Source of the DNA: a bacterium
Lineage (GTDB): Bacteria > Actinomycetota > Thermoleophilia > Solirubrobacterales > 70-9
DNA length: 34,836 nt
Assembly: GCA_023251935.1 (NCBI GenBank)
Contig: JAHEXV010000023.1
Location: 1 to 34,836, forward strand
Reading direction: 5' to 3'
The translations under genes and the position numbers were made by a program. Shown here one piece after another: positions 29,308-34,836 of the stretch; within the stretch, counting starts at the first letter, position 1; every line of letters starts with the position of its first letter. A model generated the notes under the pieces. The model saw only the letters and a program-made list of their open reading frames with translations. It did not search any database and was not told the origin of the DNA.

Positions 29308-30452
29308 GCCCCGAGCCACCGCCGCCCGGATCCGGATCCGGCGATCCGGGGTTCGTGCTGCTCGAGGACGGGGCCCGGTTCGACGGCCGACTCTACGGCA
29401 CCGACGACGCGATCACCGGCGAGGTCGTCTTCAACACCGCGATGACCGGCTACCAGGAGGCCGTCACCGACCCGTCGTACGCCGGTCAGATCGTCACCTT
29501 CACCTATCCACTGATCGGCAACTACGGGGTTGCGACGGCGGCGATGGAGTCCGATCGGGCCCACGCCCGCGGCGTGATCATGCGCGAGGCCAAGAACGTC
29601 GACCAGGCAGCGGACGCCGAGGGCGGCTGGCTCGATTGGCTCCGAGACTGCGGCGTCGCGGCGATCGACGGCGTCGATACCCGGGCCCTGGTCCGGCATA
29701 TCCGCGACCGGGGGGCGATGCGGGGCGGGATCTTCCCGGCCTCGCTCGGCGCCTCGGAGGCCCGCGACCGCATCGAGGCGGAGCCGTCGATGACGGGCGC
29801 CGACCTGGCGCGGGAGGTGACCCCCGAAGCCCCGGTCGAGATCGACGGAGGGGGCCCCCACGTGGTCGGCATCGACACCGGGATCAAGCTGTCGATCATT
29901 CGGCAGCTCCGCGAGCGGAATTGCCGGTTGACCTTGCTTCCGTGCTCAGTCACCGCCGATGAGCTCCTCGAGTGGGACCCGGACCTGGTCTTCCTCGCCA
30001 ATGGGCCCGGCGACCCGGCGGCGCTCGACTATGTCGTCGACACCGTTCGGGGACTGGTCGGCGAGCGGCCCGTGTTCGGGATCTGCCTCGGCCACCAGCT
30101 GCTCTGCCGGGCGGTGGGGCTTGAGACCTTCAAGTTGCCCTTCGGGCACCGGGGCGCCAACCACCCGGTCAAGGACCTCGGAACCGGTCGAATCGAGATC
30201 ACCTCCCAGAATCACGGCTTCGCGGTTCGGGGCCCGGGCGGCGAGCCGACCGTCGAGGGCGATCAGCCGGTGCGTTGGCAGACCGACTTCGGCGAGGCCG
30301 AGCTCTCCCACCTGAACCTCTATGACCGCACCGTCGAGGGGCTGGTGCTCCGCGACGTCCGGGGCGCCACCGTCCAATATCACCCCGAGGCCGGCCCGGG
30401 CCCCCACGACGCTCGCCACCTGTTCGACCGCTTCCTCGAGCTGGCGGCGTGA
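29304..30452 (+). CDS. carA: Carbamoyl-phosphate synthase small (glutaminase) subunit
   Basis: The 382-residue subunit releases ammonia from glutamine for CarB. The N-terminal domain has VLLEDGARFDGRLYG, GEVVFNTAMTGYQEAVTDPSYAGQIV and FTYPLIGNYG. The class I amidotransferase domain has the nucleophile in VFGICLGHQLLCRA, LPFGHRGANHPVKD, and TSQNHGFAV. The catalytic His and Glu are in VQYHPEAGPGPHDA near the end. The first 15 residues are a Pro/Gly-rich extension. It starts at ATG 29304 within the preceding stop and is followed by a truncated SnoaL frame rather than directly by carB. Confidence 0.97.
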   Translation: MSPEPPPPGSGSGDPGFVLLEDGARFDGRLYGTDDAITGEVVFNTAMTGYQEAVTDPSYAGQIVTFTYPLIGNYGVATAAMESDRAHARGVIMREAKNVDQAADAEGGWLDWLRDCGVAAIDGVDTRALVRHIRDRGAMRGGIFPASLGASEARDRIEAEPSMTGADLAREVTPEAPVEIDGGGPHVVGIDTGIKLSIIRQLRERNCRLTLLPCSVTADELLEWDPDLVFLANGPGDPAALDYVVDTVRGLVGERPVFGICLGHQLLCRAVGLETFKLPFGHRGANHPVKDLGTGRIEITSQNHGFAVRGPGGEPTVEGDQPVRWQTDFGEAELSHLNLYDRTVEGLVLRDVRGATVQYHPEAGPGPHDARHLFDRFLELAA

Positions 30453-30712
30453 GCGGACCGTCGGCCCCCACCGCGCAGGAGCATAATCTCGCCCAGGTCG
30501 CGCGACTGCTCGAGATCGGCGAGCACGAGGGAAACCCCGGCCTGAAGCTCCACTACGACGAGTTCTTCGCGGCCGACTACGAGTGGAGGCCGGCGGTGTC
30601 AGGGTTCGGCTCCGAGGTCTACCGCGGCAAGGAGGGCTTCATCCAGTGGCTGGCCGACCTCGCGGCGGTGTCGACGGTGTCGGTGGGTGGGGAGGCGGCC
30701 GTCGATGCCTAG
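30449..30712 (+). CDS. Truncated SnoaL/NTF2-like protein between carA and carB
   Basis: The 87-residue frame opens at GTG 30449 (overlapping the carA stop by four bases) and stops at TAG 30710-30712, eight bases inside carB. It has the first half of a SnoaL domain: [58 protein letters not shown]. After that it turns into low-complexity [14 protein letters not shown], whose DNA also carries the Shine-Dalgarno of carB. The second half of the fold is missing. It is either a remnant fused into the operon or a small protein used for translational coupling to carB. Confidence 0.6.
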   Translation: MSGPSAPTAQEHNLAQVARLLEIGEHEGNPGLKLHYDEFFAADYEWRPAVSGFGSEVYRGKEGFIQWLADLAAVSTVSVGGEAAVDA

Positions 30713-33700
30713 GCGAGACGACATCCAGAAGATCCTCCTGATCGGCTCCGGGCCGATCGTGATCGGGCAGGCGGCGGAGTTCGACTACTCCGGGGCGCAG
30801 GCCTGCAAGGTGCTGCTCGACGAGGGCTATGAGGTCGTGCTGGTCAACTCGAACCCGGCGACGATCATGACCGACCCGGAGTTCGCTCACCGGACCTATG
30901 TCGAGCCGCTCACGGTTGAGTCCGTGGCCCGGATCGTCGAGCGCGAGCGCCCCGACGCGCTCCTGCCCACGGTCGGCGGCCAGACCGCTCTCAACCTCGC
31001 CACGGCGCTGCACGCCGAGAAGGTCCTCGAGCGATGGGGAGTGGAGCTGATCGGCGCCGACCACGAGGCGATTCGCCGCGCCGAGGACCGGGAGGCCTTT
31101 CGAGAGACGATCGAGGGCGCCGGCCTTCGCGTCCCGTGGTCGCTCGTCGTCACCTCGGTGGGCGAGGCTGAGGCGGCCCTCGCCGAGGGCGCCCTGGCGC
31201 TTCCCGCGATCGTCCGCCCCGCCTACACGCTCGGGGGCGAGGGTGGCGGGGTGGGGCGGACCGACACCGAGCTTCGGCAGGTCGTCTCGGAGGGCCTCGC
31301 GGCGAGCCCGATCAACCAGGTGCTGATCGAGGAGTCGGTGCTCGGCTGGGGGGAGTTCGAGCTCGAGGTGATGCGCGACCGCAACGACAACGTGGTCGTC
31401 ATCTGCTCGATCGAGAACGTCGACCCGATGGGGGTCCACACCGGCGACAGCGTCACGGTCGCCCCCGCCCAGACGCTCAGCGACCGCCTCTACCAGGAGC
31501 TTCGCGACCAGGCCCTGCGGGTGATAAGGGCGGTGGGGGTGGAAACCGGCGGCTCGAACATCCAGTTCGCCGTCAACGCGCGGACCGGCGAGGTCGTCGT
31601 GATCGAGATGAACCCGCGCGTTTCGCGCTCCTCGGCGCTCGCCTCGAAGGCGACCGGCTTCCCGATCGCCAAGATCGCCGCCAAGCTCGCGGTCGGCTAC
31701 GCGCTCGAGGAGATCCCCAACGACATCACGATGGCTACGCCGGCCTCGTTCGAGCCCGCGATCGACTACGTGGTCACCAAGGTGCCGCGGTTCGCGTTCG
31801 AGAAGTTCCCGGGCGCCGAGGGCAGCCTCTCGACTCACATGAAGTCGGTCGGGGAGTCGATGGCGATCGGCCGGACCTTCCGCGAGTCGCTCGCCAAGGC
31901 GCTCCGGTCACGCGAGCTCGACGCCGACCCGCAGATCCCCGACGACACGGCCGAGCTGCTCGATCGCCTCGTCACCCCGGCGCCCGATCGCTATGACCTG
32001 ATCCTGGAGGCGTTCCGCCGCGGCACCGATCCCGAGGAGGTCGGCGAGCGCACCGCGATCGACCCGTGGTTCCTGAGCGAGCTGCGGGCCCTGGCGCTCG
32101 AGGGAGATGGCACCGACGGGCTGGTTCGGACCTTCAAGTCGGTGGACACCTGCGCGGCCGAGTTCGAGGCCCGGACCCCCTACTACTACTCTGCCCACGA
32201 GCGGGCTCCCGCCTCCGAGGTTCGCCGCGGCGAGCGCCCCGCGGTCGTCATCCTCGGCTCCGGGCCGAACCGCATTGGCCAGGGGATCGAGTTCGACTAT
32301 TGCTGCGTGCACGCCGCGATGACCGTGCGCGAGTCGGATCGCGACGCGGTGATGATCAACTGCAACCCGGAGACCGTCTCGACCGACTACGACACGTCCG
32401 ACCGGCTCTACTTCGAGCCGCTGACCGCCGACGACGTGCTCGCCGTGGTCGAGGTCGAGCGCCCCGAGGGGGTGATCGTCCAGTTCGGCGGGCAGACGCC
32501 CCTGAAGCTTGCCCGCGCGCTGGAGGAGGCGGGGGTGCGCCTGCTGGGAACCCCGGTCGAGGCGATCGACCTGGCCGAGGACCGAGGGCGCTTCGGCGCC
32601 CTGCTGCGAAGGCTCGAGATCGCCCACCCGCCCTATGGAACGGCGCTCTCGGCCGACGAGGCCGAGGTGATCGCCGCCGACGTTGGATTTCCGTTGCTGG
32701 TCCGCCCCTCATACGTGCTCGGCGGCCGGGCGATGGAGATCTGCTACACGGCGGAGGGCCTGGCCGCCTATTTGGAGCAGAATGTGAAGGCCGACCAGGA
32801 GCACCCCCTGCTCCTCGACCGGTTTCTCGAGGACGCGATCGAGGTCGACGTCGATGCCCTGGCCGACGGGACCGACGTCCACATCGCCGGGATCATGCAG
32901 CACGTTGAGGAGGCGGGAGTCCACTCCGGCGACTCGGCCTGCGTGCTGCCGCCGATGAGCCTCGGCGAGGAGATGCTGGACGAGATCCGCCAGACGACCG
33001 AGCGGATCGCGCTCGAGCTCGGGGTGGTCGGACTGCTCAACGTCCAGTACGCGGTCGCCGGCGGCCGGCTTCAGGTGCTGGAGGCGAACCCGCGCGCCTC
33101 CCGGACCGTGCCCTTCGTCTCGAAGGCCACCGGCGTCCCGCTGGCCAAGGTCGCCTGCCGGCTGATGCTCGGGGAGGCGGTCGCCGACCAGGAGCTTCCG
33201 ACCGCGCCGAGCCGGCACGTCAGCGTCAAGGAGGCGGTGCTGCCGTTCGCCCGCTTCGCGGGTGCCGATTCGGTGCTCGGCCCAGAGATGAAGTCGACGG
33301 GCGAGGTGATGGGGGTCGCCTCCGACTTCCCGACCGCCTTCGGGAAGGCTCAGTCAGCGGCCGGCATCGCCCTGCCCGGGGAGGGGACGGTGTTCATCAC
33401 CGTCACCGATACCGACAAGCCGGCGGCGACGCAACTGGCGGCCCGCTTTCACGACCTCGGGTTCCGGATCATCGCCACCCACGGCACCGCTCAGGCGATC
33501 TCGCGGATGGGGGTCCCGGTGAGGGCGATCAACAAGATCGCCGACGGCTCTCCCCACGTGGTCGACTACATCCGGAATCGCGAGGTCGATCTGGTGATCA
33601 ACACCCCGACCGGCAGCGGGGCCCGCAGCGACGGATACGAGATCCGCTCCGCGGCGGTTCGTCAGGGGATCCCCTGCGTGACCACGATGACCGGTGCCTC

Positions 33701-33827
33701 GGCCGCGGCCCGGGCGATCTTCGCGCAGCGGGAGCGCGGCGCGGAACCGCGGTCGCTTCAAGAGCTTCACGGCGACGCGCCGCGGGTCGCGTCCGCCGAT
33801 CGGGACGGCGTTGGCAGCAAGCGATAA
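30705..33827 (+). CDS. carB: Carbamoyl-phosphate synthase large subunit
   Basis: The 1040-residue protein has two tandem halves, each an ATP-grasp unit: [29 protein letters not shown] with [11 protein letters not shown] in the first, and [24 protein letters not shown] with [24 protein letters not shown] in the second. The C-terminal MGS-like domain ([24 protein letters not shown]) ends with an unconserved tail. It makes carbamoyl phosphate from bicarbonate, ATP and CarA-derived ammonia. ATG 30705 is chosen because [11 protein letters not shown] follows directly and GGGGAGG precedes it. The length is close to the usual 1060-1080. Confidence 0.97.
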   Translation: MPRRDDIQKILLIGSGPIVIGQAAEFDYSGAQACKVLLDEGYEVVLVNSNPATIMTDPEFAHRTYVEPLTVESVARIVERERPDALLPTVGGQTALNLATALHAEKVLERWGVELIGADHEAIRRAEDREAFRETIEGAGLRVPWSLVVTSVGEAEAALAEGALALPAIVRPAYTLGGEGGGVGRTDTELRQVVSEGLAASPINQVLIEESVLGWGEFELEVMRDRNDNVVVICSIENVDPMGVHTGDSVTVAPAQTLSDRLYQELRDQALRVIRAVGVETGGSNIQFAVNARTGEVVVIEMNPRVSRSSALASKATGFPIAKIAAKLAVGYALEEIPNDITMATPASFEPAIDYVVTKVPRFAFEKFPGAEGSLSTHMKSVGESMAIGRTFRESLAKALRSRELDADPQIPDDTAELLDRLVTPAPDRYDLILEAFRRGTDPEEVGERTAIDPWFLSELRALALEGDGTDGLVRTFKSVDTCAAEFEARTPYYYSAHERAPASEVRRGERPAVVILGSGPNRIGQGIEFDYCCVHAAMTVRESDRDAVMINCNPETVSTDYDTSDRLYFEPLTADDVLAVVEVERPEGVIVQFGGQTPLKLARALEEAGVRLLGTPVEAIDLAEDRGRFGALLRRLEIAHPPYGTALSADEAEVIAADVGFPLLVRPSYVLGGRAMEICYTAEGLAAYLEQNVKADQEHPLLLDRFLEDAIEVDVDALADGTDVHIAGIMQHVEEAGVHSGDSACVLPPMSLGEEMLDEIRQTTERIALELGVVGLLNVQYAVAGGRLQVLEANPRASRTVPFVSKATGVPLAKVACRLMLGEAVADQELPTAPSRHVSVKEAVLPFARFAGADSVLGPEMKSTGEVMGVASDFPTAFGKAQSAAGIALPGEGTVFITVTDTDKPAATQLAARFHDLGFRIIATHGTAQAISRMGVPVRAINKIADGSPHVVDYIRNREVDLVINTPTGSGARSDGYEIRSAAVRQGIPCVTTMTGASAAARAIFAQRERGAEPRSLQELHGDAPRVASADRDGVGSKR

Positions 33828-34707
33828 CTCGGCGCGCGCGGCGGAGCGGGCGACCGATCGGGTCGTGGCTCCCCCCGGGCGGCGCCTCTGCGAGGTGGTC
33901 GACAATCACGGCGCCGGCGGCTACCGGATCTTCTCGGTCCTGGATGCCCTCGGCCCGGAGCCGCGTGGCGGGCAGTTCTACATGCTCTCGGCTGCGGACG
34001 GCTGGGGGCAGCGCGACGGGCGCCCGTATCTCCCGCGGGCCTTCTCGGTGGCCGAGGCCCAGCCGACCGACCACGGCCTGCGGCTCGACTTCCTGGTCGA
34101 GGCCGTCGGCCCGGGGACAGAGCGGCTCGCCGTCCTGCGCGGCGGCGAGGCGCTGTGGGTGACCGGGCCGCTCGGCCGCCCCTTCTCCCGGCCCGGAGAG
34201 CTCGGCCCGGAGCTCGCCGGAGCGATTCTGGTCGGCGGGGGGATCGGCCTGGCGCCGCTCGCGATCTGGCGCCGCCAGCTGGCCGAGCTCGGCGTCGCGG
34301 TGCGCACCCTGATCGGCTTCCGTGACCGCGCCCACTCGGGCGGGGTCGAGGAGCTGTTCTCGTGCTGCGAGGTTCGGCTGGCCAGCGAGGATGGACATAC
34401 GGGCCACCGCGGCTACGTCACCGACTTGCTCGGGGTCCTGCTCGAAGGGGACTCGGCGCGAACAGCGGCCGTCTACGCGTGCGGCCCTCCGGCGATGCTC
34501 GAGGCGGTGCGCGAGATCTGCCGGGACCGAGGCGTCAGCGCTGAGCTGGCGATGGAAGCGCCGATGGCCTGCGGCTTCGGAGCTTGCTTCGGGTGCGCGG
34601 TGCCCCTGGCCGGAGGCGGCTACATGCGGCTCTGCGTCGACGGGCCGGTGGTCGCCGCGGATCGGATCGCGACCGCCCTCGTCCCGGGGTCGGGCCACCA
34701 GGGCTGA
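33811..34707 (+). CDS. pyrK: Dihydroorotate dehydrogenase electron transfer subunit PyrK
   Basis: The protein transfers electrons between NAD and PyrD through FAD and a 2Fe-2S cluster. After a variable start it has [24 protein letters not shown] (FAD site), [31 protein letters not shown] (NAD site), [13 protein letters not shown] and the cluster ligands CGFGACFGC...RLC near the C-terminus. It implies a class 1B PyrD, consistent with the gene that follows. The start is uncertain: TTG 33811 overlaps carB by 17 bases (298 residues); GTG 33865 would give 280. Neither has a clear ribosome binding site. Confidence 0.92.
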   Translation: MAASDNSARAAERATDRVVAPPGRRLCEVVDNHGAGGYRIFSVLDALGPEPRGGQFYMLSAADGWGQRDGRPYLPRAFSVAEAQPTDHGLRLDFLVEAVGPGTERLAVLRGGEALWVTGPLGRPFSRPGELGPELAGAILVGGGIGLAPLAIWRRQLAELGVAVRTLIGFRDRAHSGGVEELFSCCEVRLASEDGHTGHRGYVTDLLGVLLEGDSARTAAVYACGPPAMLEAVREICRDRGVSAELAMEAPMACGFGACFGCAVPLAGGGYMRLCVDGPVVAADRIATALVPGSGHQG

Positions 34708-34709
34708 GT

Positions 34710-34836
34710 ATGGAGCTGAGCGTCGAGATCGCGGGTCTGCGTTTGGACCACCCGGTGCTCAACGGCAGCGGGACCTTCGACGCGCTCGCCGCACGCCGGG
34801 TCTTCGGGGATCGCCTGCTGGAGGACTTCCCGTTCT
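34710..34836 (+). CDS. pyrD: Dihydroorotate dehydrogenase (class 1B), N-terminal part, cut by window end
   Basis: From ATG 34710, two bases after the pyrK stop, 42 codons are visible: MELSVEIAGLRLDHPVLNGSGTFDALAARRVFGD and beyond. LDHPVLNGSGTFD is the typical class 1 PyrD opening that positions FMN. With PyrK it should form the NAD-linked class 1B heterotetramer that oxidises dihydroorotate to orotate. The gene continues outside the window. Confidence 0.93.
   Translation, partial: MELSVEIAGLRLDHPVLNGSGTFDALAARRVFGDRLLEDFPF

Noticed and set aside
1-34836. CRISPR arrays, transposase genes, rRNA genes or replication origins
   Set aside because: No regularly spaced repeats, transposase motifs with terminal inverted repeats, rRNA-like sequence or DnaA-box clusters were seen.

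Overview
The window is very GC-rich DNA with tight codon bias, many GTG and TTG starts and short gene overlaps. It most resembles an actinobacterium of the class Thermoleophilia (Solirubrobacterales-like). That placement is an inference from the TFANVVAVLALFLALG-type exported protein, several SnoaL-like proteins ending in ALEAAGL, and the style of the rel, thrC/moaD and pyr loci. No database search was possible.

Bases 1-13000 are mostly housekeeping genes. A probable recJ 3' end runs into a bifunctional (p)ppGpp synthetase/hydrolase (rel), whose best-supported start is a rare ATT codon. A collapsed family-2 glycosyltransferase remnant follows. A minus-strand operon then encodes two HIT hydrolases, a phosphomannomutase/phosphoglucomutase, an MBL-fold hydrolase and a diacylglycerol-kinase-like lipid kinase. 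A SnoaL-like protein and a CorA transporter come next. On the plus strand a SAM-I (S-box) riboswitch with its own intrinsic terminator precedes a threonine-synthase-like PLP enzyme and a MoaD/ThiS-type sulfur carrier ending in GG. This is the most exciting locus: the pairing suggests SAM-repressed sulfur transfer, possibly homocysteine synthesis from O-phosphohomoserine, rather than threonine synthesis. A CDP-sugar pair (RfbF/RfbG-like) follows.

Bases 13000-22900 are accessory in character. They lie between a tRNA-Trp-like sequence that cannot form a D-stem and a normal tRNA-Arg(CCG). The stretch holds single small genes (a 35-residue peptide, a cupin, a small monooxygenase, a RibD-C reductase), exported proteins (a beta-helix, an RTX-like protein and others) and decayed genes (an HNH nuclease with two frameshifts, a SnoaL gene with one frameshift, a HEPN-like fragment, a dirigent-like protein without signal peptide). 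A short sequence matching the 3' end of SnoaL genes recurs at least six times, usually just after an unrelated minus-strand gene.

Bases 22900-34836 return to core genes: tRNA-Arg, RNase Z, an alpha/beta hydrolase, a membrane protein, then the pyrimidine operon pyrR-pyrB-pyrC-(isochorismatase-like hydrolase)-carA-(truncated SnoaL)-carB-pyrK-pyrD, which runs off the end. A near-canonical PyrR-binding RNA hairpin overlaps the Shine-Dalgarno sequence of pyrR. This points to translational feedback, and the only start that keeps the conserved PyrR N-terminus there is ATC.
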